A DNA stretch of 64,000 bases from Conchocele bisecta. Lineage: Eukaryota; Mollusca; Bivalvia; Lucinida; Thyasiridae. Where the stretch lies: contig CM055265.1 in assembly GCA_029237695.1 (NCBI GenBank), forward strand, positions 85,719,447 through 85,783,446. Reading direction: 5' to 3'. Both the position numbers and the translations under genes were made by a program. The notes below the pieces were generated by a model, which made no database searches, was not told the DNA's origin, and saw only the letters and a list, made by a program, of their open reading frames with translations. Every line of letters starts with the position of its first letter. Positions within the stretch are counted from its first letter, which is position 1. Below are positions 1-9,945 of the stretch, piece after piece.

Positions 1-226
1 CATACACGTATCCTCATAATTAAATTGCATATGTACGTAATTGAAAACAATCACATTTTTTATAGTAAGTTACACATATGGTAACTTACACAGGTTGACT
101 GTCAAACTGGCCCGTTACCGATGCAAACCAATAACCGTCACTGGATCAGACTAAGGTGGCACACCACCATTGATTTTCTCTAAAACACTAACCCGTTACC
201 ACACATTTTGCTATTCTCTGCTACTT

Positions 227-418
227 CCATCATGGATTATCTCCCCCTTTCGGACTTAGAATTTCACTATTTTTCCTCGTAGGTCGAAAAACGTTAATAC
301 CTACGCGTCTGATATTTGCTTCGTAGCTTCGTTTTGATGTGCTAATGCGCAAAGTGAATCCGGATTTTTTATCCGACCCTCCATCATGGATTACCTCCCC
401 CTTTCGGACTTAGCATTT
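227..418 (+). repeat. 38-bp direct repeat pair
   Basis: Positions 227-264 and 381-418 carry the same 38-bp sequence (CCATCATGGATTA.CTCCCC core) with two mismatches, 154 bp apart. The remainder of 1-490 shows no gene that I can support. Confidence 0.7.
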
Positions 419-494
419 GGAGAAAGTGGGTATATTGCGATGGCGCGCGCCATCGACTTTTTTTCTAGTTTAGTAATATTTAATGTACTCATAG

Positions 495-588
495 AGACTC
501 GTGGTGGTGTCAAGCGTTTGATATAAAAATCATAATAATTGTCAATTAGTACGTCTGGTAATGGTAAATCAACGTTCATTTTGCCAGG
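495..588 (-). mobile_element. Fragment of TTAA-type MITE family A (reverse)
   Basis: Read on the minus strand, this resembles the GGCAAAATAAACATTCATT...GACGTAAATTT part of the family A element seen whole at 3491. Both termini are missing. It ends directly in a poly-G tract. Confidence 0.5.
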
Positions 589-589
589 C

Positions 590-728
590 GGGGGGGGGGG
601 GGGGGTGGGGGGGGGGGGGGGGGGCGAGATTTTTTACAAGTTACAAGGCACGTTTCTATGTTCGCGTTGTGAATTTATTGTTTGTTTGTTTGTTTGTTTG
701 TTTGTTTGTTTGTTTGTTTGTTTGTTTA
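590..728 (+). repeat. Poly-G tract and (TTTG)n microsatellite
   Basis: 590-624 is almost pure G with one T. About 678-728 is a run of TTTG/TTTA units. Short ORFs across it are low-complexity artefacts. Confidence 0.9.
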
Positions 729-734
729 TTAGTG

Positions 735-1075
735 TTTAACGGCCTATCAACAGCTAAGGTCATGTAAGGCCGGGCAAACGGGTTCGATCCCATTTTAACC
801 TGCTACATTGGGGGGAAAATCCCAAAATCAGAACGGAATATTTACATCGGGAACAAATATATTCAGCCCCGAAATTAGAATATCCTGACCTGGTGCCAGG
901 TCCATACTATACCAAGTCACGTGGCCCCTTCCCCTAAAATAGGATTACGAATATCGTAATACTCACATAAGGGGTATAACCAGATTCAACTGTCGCATAC
1001 AAAATGCCAAAGACGTATGTGAGGGCCAAACCAGGTCTCCAGTCAGGATTCCGGTAAGGATGAACCTCGATCGTT
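735..1075 (+). repeat. Dispersed repeat family H, copy 1
   Basis: It matches 26329-26640 over several hundred bases (ATCAACAGCTAAGGT, GGGTTCGATCC, AATCAGAACGGAATATTTAC, AAGGGGTATAACCA). The GGTTCGATCC stretch resembles a Pol III B box, but no A box is evident. This copy reads uninterrupted into TTAAATTACCCATCGC at 1075, which makes it an empty site for the MITE inserted in the 26-kb copy. Confidence 0.7.
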
Positions 1076-1345
1076 AAATTACCCATCGCGTGCTCCCACC
1101 TGCCCACCCACGAATGTATTGTTTATTGGGGGGGGGTGGGGGGTGCAGCCAACGCGCAATAACGCGGGCAGCAGCAGCAGCAAGCAGCAGCATCATCATC
1201 TGACAGCATCCACAACAACAACAACCAACAACCTGAACTACAATCCTACGCTCGTTCGATAATATAGTCAAGTATTGCAAAATAGTTACGCCCCCCCCCC
1301 CCCACCCCCTAACCCGAAATCCTGGATCCGCGCCTGACATGACGA
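1076..1345 (+). repeat. G/C homopolymers and AGC/ATC triplet runs
   Basis: It contains a G-rich tract near 1129-1144, AGC and ATC triplets near 1165-1200, a CAA run near 1210-1225 and a C tract near 1290-1310. It ends in CCCGAAATCCTGGATCCGCG, a dispersed-repeat-like end. I see no gene here; 1346-1774 also shows nothing firm. Confidence 0.6.
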
Positions 1346-1774
1346 GGTTGGTCTCACAACATCCATACGAATAGTGAAAGTAGGAAAGACTGGCTGGGAT
1401 TCGGTTAAATTATACTGTAAAACTATTTGGTGTCTTTTAACCTAAACATGGCGCAACAGAAAAGGCAGCATCAATCTACATCAACACAATTAGGGACATG
1501 GAACCAATTTAGAGAGCAACGCATTGTAGGACAGGTACCAGCATATTAAATACTTTTAGGGAGAACTATTTTAAGTTTTAGCAGCGCACCTGGCGTCATA
1601 ATGGTTGTTCCCAAATTACTGTTGCAATTGTTATTGTCAAGGGGCGTGGCTTAGCGAGCATAGCAAAACAGCGATGCAATAATCAATAATGGAACTCGGG
1701 ATGTCACTACAGTGAAACATCAAGCTACTTAGAATGTAATCAACACACACGCATTGAAACAGTACGAATGAATA

Positions 1775-1990
1775 AAGCATCACGCCACATATATGGAAAT
1801 GTAATAAGACGGACAGAACTTAGAATGTCATCAGCCAGCAAGCATCAAGCCACATATAATTGTAATAAGACGGATAGAACTTAAAATGTCATCAGCCAGC
1901 AAGCATCAAGCCACATATAATTGTAATAAGACGGATATAACTTAAAATGTCATCAGCCAGCAAGCATCAAGACAAATATAATTATGGCGG
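1775..1990 (+). repeat. 61-bp tandem repeat, about 3.5 copies
   Basis: GTCATCAGCCAGCAAGCATC recurs at 1827, 1888 and 1949, an exact 61-bp spacing. The intervening sequence (CCACATATAATTGTAATAAG) is conserved between copies, and the outer copies are degenerate. Confidence 0.85.
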
Positions 1991-2039
1991 ATATGACCTT
2001 CCATAGACATCAGGCTGAATAATGAATTGTTCTAGTAGA

Positions 2040-2330
2040 TAACTGCGTACGGAGCCCCACAGGGGACGTAGAATTCTTTTTTTGATTAATTCGTTCCCAC
2101 GAAATAACAATTCGTTCACTCAATTTAACAATTCGTTCTCACGAAATAACAATTCGTTCCCACGGGAACGAATTGTTAATTCGTGGGAACGAATTGCTAT
2201 ATCGTGGGAACGAATTGTTAATACGAGATAACGAATTGTTAACTGAATCGAGGGAACGAATTGTTATATCGTGGGAACGAATTAATAAAAATAAAAAAAG
2301 TATACGTCCACTGCGGGGCTCCGTAGACAT
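2040..2330 (+). mobile_element. Palindromic 21-bp array element, copy a
   Basis: Imperfect 21-bp units of the type AATTCGTTCCCACGAAATAAC run up to a centre near 2162 (GTTCCCACGGGAAC). They then continue as the reverse complement. The element is bounded by inverted ends ACGGAGCCCCACAGGGGAC and GCGGGGCTCCGTA. It is flanked by diverged direct repeats of about 35 bp (CTGAATAATGAATTGTTCTA at about 2013 and 2334). Coding potential is not credible. Confidence 0.75.
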
Positions 2331-2378
2331 TAGCCTGAATAATGAATTGTTCTAATAGGTAAGTACGACACTCTGAGT

Positions 2379-2709
2379 TGTGATCTGTTTGTCCACATTA
2401 GTGCAGTGTGTTACAGTGGATTTTTGTTATTAATTCGTTCCCACGAATTAACAATTAATTTCCTCAATTTAGCAATTCGGTCCCACGATATAACAATTCG
2501 TTCCCTTGAATTAACAATTCGTTCCCACGAAATAACAATTCGTTCCCCACGGGAACGAATTGTTAATTCGTGGGAACGAATTGTTAAATTGAGGGAACGA
2601 ATTGTTATTTCGTGGGAACGAATTAATAACAAAAATCCATGTCCCCTGCGGGGCTCTGAACTGTATACGAAACTGTGAATTGTGATCTGTTTGTCCACAT
2701 TAGTGCAGT
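2379..2709 (+). mobile_element. Palindromic 21-bp array element, copy b, with flanking direct repeats
   Basis: It has the same 21-bp unit and the same flip (centre near 2550) as copy a. The right end keeps GTCCCCTGCGGGGCTC, while the left end has lost the matching terminus. About 29 bp (TGTGATCTGTTTGTCCACAT and onward) is repeated directly at about 2380 and 2680, enclosing the array. Confidence 0.7.
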
Positions 2710-2994
2710 ATGTAGCGCCGATACGTTTGTTTTACCAATATTCATATTCCACAACTGCGAATTGTTTTGTACATTGTTTAGGAAGATGTGATGTAGAAGC
2801 ACATGTGGACGAGACAGTATGTCCACTTTCCGGATGCCCTATGTCAGCGTGTTATTTTAGCTACGCCACATTAAAACATAGAAACAAAATTGCAACCCCG
2901 CTCCATACCTCTCGCGAGGGCAGCAATTTAACCCCATCTCTTTAATGTAACACACGGAAGAGTGATTTTCGCAATCGGCTATCTGGCGTGTATG

Positions 2995-3240
2995 ATATGT
3001 CACCGATATAGAACTGTTAAAACAGTATCAATAAATTATTAATAAAGAATATACACATGCATAAATTGGTTATTTTACCGTGTAAAGGTGTTTATCTGAC
3101 ATGTTCATGTATATCTTGTAAATTTGAAAGCTTCATTTCGTTATGTTGAATGTTGAACAACAACAAGAGAAAAGATGGCTTCCATGGGAAAATGATTTCC
3201 CTGTTATATTATGTTTGGCAATTTACTAGTTCATCAAAGA
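2995..3240 (+). repeat. Dispersed repeat; inverted copy at 38.77-39.02 kb
   Basis: GAAAGCTTCATTTCGTTATG, TTCCATGGGAAAATGATTTC and TTATTTTACCGTGTAAAGGT all recur in reverse complement between 38775 and 39020. The two copies lie about 36 kb apart in opposite orientation. 2710-2995 shows nothing supportable. Confidence 0.75.
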
Positions 3241-3490
3241 TTATTTGCTTACTTGAAATGTATAAAATATACAGTTTACTCACTTTTGACCTACATACAA
3301 CATGTTTGGGTATGCACTTCGGTTGCTCAAATGTTTTGAATGGGTCAAATTGTAGTCATATATAACATATCGGAGGCGAATTATTGTAGCTAATTAAAAC
3401 ATAGTCACACTATAATGTGTTATAACAGGGAGTGAACAAAACATTCATTAACTTATTTGCTTTCACTTAATGATACTTCTATGTGTATTT

Positions 3491-3964
3491 AAAGGTACAT
3501 GCCCACTCAGTAGGCACAAACTGTTCTTTATATCAGAGACATCATCTGAGACATTTTCTGGCAAAATAAACATTCATTCCCCATTACCCCACGTATTGAT
3601 TGGCATTATTATGCATTATATATAAGACGTAAATTTCCACACTGATATCAGGGGAGATAACCGTATTTTCTTAAAATGCTAACGGACATTACTATTTATT
3701 CTCTGTATTTATTTTTTGATGTGCAATGATCATACTTTATAATCTGTCGAAAATATTATTTTTTTCAGGTGACGCATTTATTTGCATATGAAAATAACCT
3801 GATACCACCGCGAGTCACTATTAATAAAATAAATATTACTAAATGATTATACCTGTACAACGGGCAGTCGTAATTTTTAGAACTGGTGGAATAGTAACAC
3901 ACTTATACACTTATTTAATTCCTGTAAAGAACATGGTGTTCATACAGAGTGGGCATGCGCCTTT
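3491..3964 (+). mobile_element. MITE family A, full-length copy with empty internal site
   Basis: It starts AAAGGTACATGCCCACTCAG and ends in a diverged inverted copy of that sequence (GAGTGGGCATGCGCCTTTAA). The family flank is TTAA at both ends. The interior contains CTGGCAAAATAAACATTC and ACTGATATCAGGGG. The TACACTTATTTAATTCC stretch near 3905 is the unoccupied version of the site hit by the 1468-bp insertion at 60137. There is no ORF, so it is non-autonomous. TTAA targeting fits piggyBac or Kolobok-type transposases. Confidence 0.8.
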
Positions 3965-4032
3965 AATGCATTTATAGTCATTCCGTTACTTGAACCTGTG
4001 GTATCGTGATGCTGTGAAATTTACATTATATA

Positions 4033-4104
4033 GCCTCTATAGCTCAGTGGTAGAGCACTGGTCTCGTAAACCAGGGGTCGTGAGTTCAAATCTCACTGGA
4101 GGCA
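4033..4104 (+). tRNA. tRNA-Thr (anticodon CGT)
   Basis: This is a 72-nt cloverleaf. The acceptor stem GCCTCTA pairs with TGGAGGC (one G-T), and the discriminator is A. The D stem is GCTC/GAGC. The anticodon stem CTGGT/ACCAG holds the loop CTCGTAA, so the anticodon is CGT, which reads ACG threonine codons. A five-base variable loop precedes the T stem GTGAG/CTCAC. The A box (TAGCTCAGTGGTAGAGC) and B box (GTTCAAATC) are intact. A T-run starting about 10 bases downstream would terminate Pol III. CCA is not encoded, as expected for a nuclear eukaryotic tRNA. There is no intron. It is the first unit of a 158-bp tandem array whose other units lack the 5' acceptor strand. Confidence 0.93.
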
Positions 4105-4197
4105 AGTTTATTTTTTTTATCTTATATTACACGTACAGCGTCTCATATTATATTTCAAGTATCCAATATCTGTCTTCATGCGCACACAATAAATGAT

Positions 4198-4262
4198 TAG
4201 CTCAGTGGTAGAGCACTGGTCTCGTAAACCAGGGGTCGTGAGTTCAAATCTCACTGAAGGCA
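4198..4262 (+). pseudogene. tRNA-Thr(CGT) pseudogene, 5' acceptor strand missing
   Basis: It is identical to the intact tRNA from position 8 onward except for TGAAGGC in place of TGGAGGC. The upstream seven bases are spacer sequence and cannot pair with the 3' acceptor strand. The internal promoter boxes and T-run are kept, so it could be transcribed, but the product should not mature into a tRNA. Confidence 0.85.
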
Positions 4263-4355
4263 AGTTTATTTTTTTTATCTTATATTACACGTACAGCGTC
4301 TCATATTATATTTCAAGTATCCAATATCTGTCTTCATGCGCACACAATAAATGAT

Positions 4356-4420
4356 TAGCTCAGTGGTAGAGCACTGGTCTCGTAAACCAGGGGTCGTGAG
4401 TTCAAATCTCACTGGAGGCA
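4356..4420 (+). pseudogene. tRNA-Thr(CGT) pseudogene, 5' acceptor strand missing
   Basis: This is the third array unit. The tRNA body is intact from position 8 to the discriminator base, but the 5' acceptor strand is replaced by spacer. Both internal promoter boxes and the T-run are retained. Confidence 0.85.
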
Positions 4421-4514
4421 AGTTTATTTTTTTTATCTTATATTACACGTACAGCGTCTCATATTATATTTCAAGTATCCAATATCTGTCTTCATGCGCA
4501 CACAATAAATGATA

Positions 4515-4722
4515 CAGTGAAACCGCTCTAAACTGGACAGCGTATATATATTTTGGTAATGTTGATGCGTTTCATTCGTAACTCCGACGGTACTGTCTGT
4601 TCGCGATCGCAAAACACGAACGGCTGTATTGGAGTGGTTATATGCTTGATTTACAGTGGAGCATCTCTAAACCGAACACCCTTGGGACCTAACAGGGTGT
4701 CCGGTTTAGAGAGGTTCCACTG
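4515..4722 (+). mobile_element. MITE family B (TA-flanked, CAGTGRAACC termini), composite form
   Basis: It begins CAGTGAAACCGCTCTAAACT and ends in the inverted GTTTAGAGAGGTTCCACTG, flanked by TA on both sides. An internal second hairpin starts at 4654 (CAGTGGAGCATCTCTAAACC). A CAGT start and TA target site are typical of Tc1/mariner/pogo-derived MITEs. Related copies occur in this window at 32.4, 33.3, 37.2, 38.1 and 62.5 kb, with remnants at 24.3 and 61.8 kb. Confidence 0.75.
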
Positions 4723-4811
4723 TATACGGTTTATCAATCAATCACACCAATTGATAACTTTCCCTAAAACATGCGTTATATTCAAGTACATTCTATCGGA
4801 AACTAGGGACC

Positions 4812-5037
4812 GGGGCCCGTTTCACTAAACTTCGTACGACTAAACTGTTCGTATGTGCACATTTAGCATCGTCTGTAAATTTCAGGTGATGGATTTACAT
4901 TTATTGCATAGGCTGCCCATGCTCAATAAATGTAAATCCAATAAACAGAAAACATTGTCAATGTGAAATGTACAGACCTTCATAATTTTGTACTTACGAA
5001 CATTTTAGTCGTACGAAGTTTAGCGAAACGGCCCCCG
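4812..5037 (+). mobile_element. MITE family E (GGGCCCGTTTCACTAAAC termini)
   Basis: The inverted ends are GGGGCCCGTTTCACTAAACT and AGTTTAGCGAAACGGCCCCC, followed inward by TCGTACGACTAAA. A central dyad is built on TGGATTTACATTTATT. Two further copies lie at 22.85 and 41.48 kb. 5040-5300 has nothing I can name. Confidence 0.75.
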
Positions 5038-5300
5038 GGGCGATAATTTGGCTTGGCATAATCTGGCATTTTCGCTATACGTGTACCATTAAGGAACTTT
5101 TTTTTAACAGGCGACTTATATGTACAATTACAATTACAACTAGAGCAGCTTGAGCTGCATCAACGGTTTGAGCCTCAAACATTGATTTCATGTGTAACTA
5201 AGCTTTAGCCCAAGGTGTAAACTATCGGTTGCAAAACGAATTTCTGAAGTTTTAGAATGAACAGTCCAACATTATTGTGTTCGCATCATCACACCGATGT

Positions 5301-5475
5301 GGGGCCGGTTAGCTTAGAGGTAGAGCGATGTACTCGGAGCGAGGGATACCGGGTTCGATCCTCAGCCTGGGCGGCTGTTTGTGTCCTTGAGCAAGACACT
5401 TAGCCCACATTGCTCAACAGCTGAAGTCTGCGATGTTCCGCCTATATGGCGCTGAATCAAAAGCAGAATATCACC
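5301..5475 (+). mobile_element. tRNA-derived SINE
   Basis: A tRNA-like head (GGTTAGCTTAGAGGTAGAGC A box; GGGTTCGATCC B box) is followed by GTGTCCTTGAGCAAGACACT. That core resembles the conserved central domain of widespread metazoan SINEs (V-domain or MetaSINE type, by recollection). The 3' end is not clear. No protein is expected. Confidence 0.65.
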
Positions 5476-5653
5476 ACTCATAATGGTGGACAGTTTAAAC
5501 AATTTGAAATGAAAGCTTTACTGGCACAAAGCCATCCAAATCCCAATATCCCTCCAAAGGCATGTTTCGCCCTTCCCAGGGCTCATCAGTGCAGTTTGGG
5601 CTACTCATCCTATTGATAATCGGAACAAAGTTTCGAAAACAATAGGAGAATTA

Positions 5654-6248
5654 TGTTTTCACCATAGGCCGGGCACAAAGCGGGAAAGTTTTAGCTAAAG
5701 GACTGAAATATCGACTACAGCAAAAACAATTGAAATTGAATGATAAATAACGAAGCTGACGTCACATCCGTTTGCTCTATTTTGAAAACTTGAAAAAATA
5801 CGTTCATCTTTGACATCGAATAGAGCCGTAAGTATTCAAGATATAGCTCTGAAAATTATCTTTCATGCGGCTGACACTCCCCTATCACCCTGGCAAGAAA
5901 TTATGTTGCTGACAGTACTGTACAAATTGGAAAACGTTTGTAAAGACCACCCGTTATCAGCCGAAATTCGGCAAAATCGTTGAAAAGTATGTACATTTTT
6001 CAACTTCAAATTCATATAGCTCTTTTATTTGAGCAGATAGCCGAAAACTGTCAGTGAGTTTGAGATAGATAATTTTGTCAGCTTTCCAATGCAAAAAGAA
6101 TTCTTGAAATCGGTTGGAAAATAAGGAAGTTATAGGAAGTATGACGTCACTTCCGTTTTCGTGGAAAGTAGCATTAAGAGATTCTGCTCACACTTGATCC
6201 GAATCGGCATGCAAAATTTGAAGTCGATCCGACCAGCGGTTTGGTGTA
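5654..6248 (+). repeat. ~0.6-kb direct repeat, copy 1
   Basis: It matches 6389-7016 with small indels (CGGGCACAAAGCGGGAAAGT, CCCTATCAC.CTGGCAAGAA, GACGTCACTTCCGTTTTCGT, TCGATCCGACCAGCGGTTTG). No function is recognised and the frames are broken in this copy. 5476-5653 has nothing supportable. Confidence 0.85.
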
Positions 6249-6388
6249 GATGGAGGGAGCCCGTAAGTCAGCGGATGATTATTTTTCGATAGCTATCGCC
6301 CTTAAATTGCAGTTTACGCCATTTGTAAATACACCTAATAAAACGGAAATTAAATATGTGCAATATTCCGCCAGTGAAGTTTTCGTTT

Positions 6389-7016
6389 GTTTTTCACCAT
6401 AAGCCGGGCACAAAGCGGGAAAGTTTTAGCTAAAGGACTGAAATATCGACCGCAGCAAGAAATTTTGAAATCTATTGATAAATACGAAGCTGACGTCACA
6501 TCCGTTTGCTCTATTTTGAAAACTTGAAAAAAAGACGTTCATCTTTGACATCCAATAGAACCGGAAATAGTCAAGATAGAGCTCTGAAAATTATCATCTT
6601 TTATGCGCCTGACACTCCCCTATCACACTGGCAAGAAATTATGTTGCTGACATTACTGTACAAATTGGAAAACGTTTGTAAAGACCACCCGTTGTCAGCC
6701 GAAATTCGGCAAAAAATCGGCAAAATAAATGAAAAATATGTACATTTTTCAACTTCAAATGCCTATAGCTCTCTTATTTGATAGCCGAGAACTGTCAGCG
6801 AGTCCGAGATAGAGAATTTTGTCAGCTTTCCAATGCAAAAAGAATTTTTGAAATCGGTTGGAAAATATGGAAGTTATAGAAAGTATGACGTCACTTCCGG
6901 TTTCGTGGAAAGTGGCAGTAAGATATTTCTGAAAATCTCTAAGTCTCGACTCACACTTGATCCGAATCGGCATGCACAATTTGAAGTCGATCCGACCAGC
7001 GGTTTGGGCTGTAGAC
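6389..7016 (+). repeat. ~0.6-kb direct repeat, copy 2
   Basis: This is the second copy of 5654-6248. A 91-codon ORF (6506-6781) is open here, but the equivalent frame is interrupted in copy 1 and matches no family I know, so I do not call it a gene. The following 7016-7105 (AACGAAAACAATAGG, CAGCTGAAAGCCGCCTCAAA) is repeated at 34018-34105. Confidence 0.85.
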
Positions 7017-7172
7017 TGAACGGCTGAATAATAATAAAAAAAAACAAACAACGAAAACAATAGGGTTTCGGCACAGCTGAAAGCCGCCTCAAACCTAATG
7101 ATGTGGAATGAAAACTAAATGTTTCTGAAATATCTGCAAGGATGTAGCAGTCAGGGTTTGGGCAAAATAATA

Positions 7173-7350
7173 CAGTTGAACCTGTGCTAAAGACCACCTT
7201 CGAATAGCAATCACCTGGCTGTAAAGGCCACAATTGTGTTGTCACAATGACACACTTACTATATAAATGACCCTGTGAATAAAGGCCACATGTGAACAAA
7301 GGCCAGATTTTTCACTTCCCATGGCTGGCCTTTATTCACAGGTTTGACTG
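7173..7350 (+). mobile_element. MITE family C, 178 bp (CAGTYGAACCTGTG)
   Basis: The termini CAGTTGAACCTGTG and CACAGGTTTGACTG are inverted and flanked by TA. Inner GGCCTTTATTCACA/TGTGAACAAAGGCC dyads form further hairpins. A second copy of identical length lies at 29370-29547. It is probably Tc1/mariner/pogo-derived. Confidence 0.85.
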
Positions 7351-7925
7351 TATGTGCCATATTTCACGAAAAGTATTTACAGAATCTGTCATAGATTATG
7401 TATATAACGACGAACGTTGACGAAATTTCCGCAAGTGCTTTGAACGTTTCGAGGTCATTTACGAAATATATCGTAATTTGTGTAATTATTTCCACATCTT
7501 CTTAGGTACAAAATCACATGGTTTTATTGATTGAATTGCGAACAGTGTAGACCCTGATCAGACTGTTTGGATGCACAGGCTGATCTGGATATACATTGGT
7601 CGCAACTCACATGGGATGGTGTGACTCATATTGCATTGGAGGCGGAAGACGGCAACGAGAAGCGAACACAGATAGGGTTTCTACGTGTCCTATTTAGAGG
7701 TGTTGGGCTGTACTTATTCCGTGACATACGTTCGCACACTCCGTAGTCACATGACTCGGACCTAGGACTATAGATATAGCATATACTGTATAGTGTACGG
7801 AAATGGGTGGATGGGGTACGGTTTTTCAAATGAGCGATTTATTGGGTCATAGGTCCGAGTCTTCAACCTGTGTCCGTAGTCTGTAGATGCCGGCTTGTGA
7901 ACGCCGTCCATAGCCTGAAAACTAC
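7351..7925 (+). other. No gene seen; fragments of MITE family F
   Basis: 7545-7625 carries GTGTAGACCCTGATCAGACT and related sequence seen in family F. The rest is unassigned AT-rich DNA. Confidence 0.5.
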
Positions 7926-8335
7926 GGAGCCCCGCAGAGGACATCGTTTTTTTATTAATTCGTTCCCACGAAATAACAATTCGTTGCCTCAATTTAACAA
8001 TTCGTCCCCTCGAATTAACAATTCGTTCCCACTATATAGCAATCCGTTCCCTCGAATTAACAATTCTTTCCCACGAAATGACAATTCGTTCCCTCTAATT
8101 AACAATTCGTTCCCACGATATAACATTTCGTTCCCACGAATTAACAATTAGTTCCCATGGGAACGAATTGTTATTTCGTGGGAACGAATTGTTAAATTGA
8201 GGGAACGAATTGTTAATTCGTGGAAACGAAATGTTAAATTGAGGGAACGAATTGTTATTTCGTGGGAACGAATTGTTATTTCGAGGCAATGAATTAATAT
8301 AAAAATACTTCTACGTCCCATGCGCGGCTCAGTAG
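7926..8335 (+). mobile_element. Palindromic 21-bp array element, copy c
   Basis: About ten left units of the AATTCGTTCCCACGAAATAAC type run to the perfect dyad GTTCCCATGGGAAC at 8151-8164. Inverted units follow to about 8300. The outer ends GGAGCCCCGCAGAGGAC and GTCCCATGCGCGGCTC are imperfect inverted repeats. The variable middle of each unit alternates between CACGAAAT, CTCAATTT, CACGAATT and CACGATAT. Confidence 0.8.
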
Positions 8336-8872
8336 AAAACAACACAGTAGCTATGCTGCTATGACTGGATAAAGGGGGAATTATTGGCTTTATGACCAGT
8401 GTTGTTCGTGATCAAATAGAACACTTATTTAGTCTGATAACGAACTATATACTATATTGTGTATTAGAAGCATGACGGGTGTTCCATTGATGGAACGGTG
8501 AAAAGGGCAGCACCAGATCTGGATCTACACGGTTCGCAAAAAAATTCACATGTCTCCAGTAACATAACGTCAACGTGACGACGTCACTAATTTGTATCCC
8601 ATATAACAATGTACGGAAGTGACGTTAGCGACGTATCTAGGCGACGTAAAGACGTCCGCCAGCTGCTTGTAAATGAAAGAACACGCGAGGCGATTGTTGC
8701 GATAATAAAAGTGATTTAATAATGAGTAACAAAATACGTCGGTAGAAGGAGATTCAACGAAATATGTAAGGTATGTACACAATATAGTTACTTAATATTG
8801 TTATAGTATATACATGGGGGTCTGTATAATTGTGCTTTGCATTTTTCTCGTATGAGTGCAGTGTAGACCCCT

Positions 8873-8936
8873 ATTGTTCAGCCTCCCCTATTGTTGCCCC
8901 GTAACAACAGGGGAGGGTGAACAATATGGGGTCTAC
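8873..8936. repeat. 64-bp hairpin
   Basis: The left arm GTAGACCCCTATTGTTCA pairs with TGAACAATATGGGGTCTAC, and inner CCTCCCCT pairs with AGGGGAGG. The copy in the second duplication unit is at about 16210-16282. Confidence 0.85.
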
Positions 8937-9246
8937 AGTGCAGGGTTGAATATGTATCCAGTCGATTTACCATTGGATGTGCGGCCTCTATTGCAGGATT
9001 GGGTAACTCACTGTTAGGGAACATGAAATATAGACACATACTGATAAATTAATTCCTAGAAATTGGTTCAAGATATAACTTGCATATGGTTGTCACTGGA
9101 GCATGAGTCTTGTGGCATTTGAGAACAGTGTAGCTCCTGATCAAATAGCACATTCATGTAGCCCGATACTGATCTAGATTGCTTTTTAGAAGCAAGCCGT
9201 GTGCTTCATTGATATAATTGCGAACCGTGCATATCCTGCTCAGACT

Positions 9247-9342
9247 TAGTTGCGAAGGTAACTGTTGCAATCTACTCCCGTACCGTCCGTAGCTAGCTAC
9301 GGACGGTACGGGAGTAATTGCAAGAGTTACCTTTCGCAACTA
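9247..9342. repeat. 96-bp near-perfect palindrome
   Basis: TACTCCCGTACCGTCCGTAG is followed by its reverse complement around AGCTAGCT, with outer arms AGTTGCGAAGGTAAC / GTTACCTTTCGCAACT. The duplicate lies at about 16595-16690. It could extrude as a cruciform. Confidence 0.9.
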
Positions 9343-9945
9343 GCTCAGACTATGCGGATCATAAAGCCCATAAGCGTCGTTTCTCCAGTCACAGCAATAA
9401 AAAAAGATCGTCATTTGTAAACTGTTTATTTCTTATAGCAACATTGTCGTTGATTTTGTGTCCTGTTTCACCAAAAGTTCATGTATCCGTTTTCGTTGTC
9501 CGTCACATGTCGCTAATACACATACATTGTTTCAATGTCTTCACAGTCCCTGGAATTTGGATGGTGGTGAGATGGTGGTGGGAGGTGGGTTGGAGGTGGC
9601 GGGCAAACATTTGGGATTGACATCAATAAACAATCGACATAATTGTTCCCGTCTGTAGATATGGAATTAAAATGCTGCCTAATTTCCCATTGGGAGTGAC
9701 CAACGTTTTTTTTAGCCGATATAGGCCAGCAGAATTTCTTGACTGATTAATACCCGCCTCCGGAAATGTCTAATACCACTGTCGTTTTCGACATGTCCAG
9801 TTCTACATGCCCGTCTTTAAATGTAGCTGTGACTGGGAAATGTGATTCATTTTTATGGTAGTCGTGTTCGGCGATTGTCATAGACTGTGTCTTGTAATTT
9901 TATGGGATGTACGTTCAGTGTAGATCTGGATCAAGATCTGCAATG

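Larger units (their letters stand above)
4041..4514 (+). repeat. 158-bp tandem array, three units, carrying tRNA-Thr sequence
   Basis: AGCTCAGTGGTAGAGCACTG begins at 4041, 4199 and 4357, exactly 158 bp apart. Each unit runs through the tRNA body, T-run and an AT-rich spacer to AATAAATGAT. The unit boundary falls just after tRNA position 8, so copies 2 and 3 lack the 5' acceptor strand. The units are nearly identical, indicating recent origin. Confidence 0.93.
8336..9945 (+). other. Non-coding spacer with hairpins and MITE F fragments
   Basis: No gene is supportable. 8341-8560 and 9110-9380 carry family F fragments. 8560-8650 is rich in GACGTCA/ACGTCA motifs. Two strong hairpins are listed separately. 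The same spacer recurs at 15700-17290. Confidence 0.6.

Noticed and set aside
1448..1549. 33-codon ORF starting MAQQKRQHQS with a possible GGACAG|GTACCA donor
   Set aside because: Too short, a weak donor, no partner exon or known family.
6874..7299. 141-codon minus-strand ORF
   Set aside because: It spans the end of the 0.6-kb repeat, an A-rich dispersed repeat and MITE C; no conservation with the second repeat copy and no domain.
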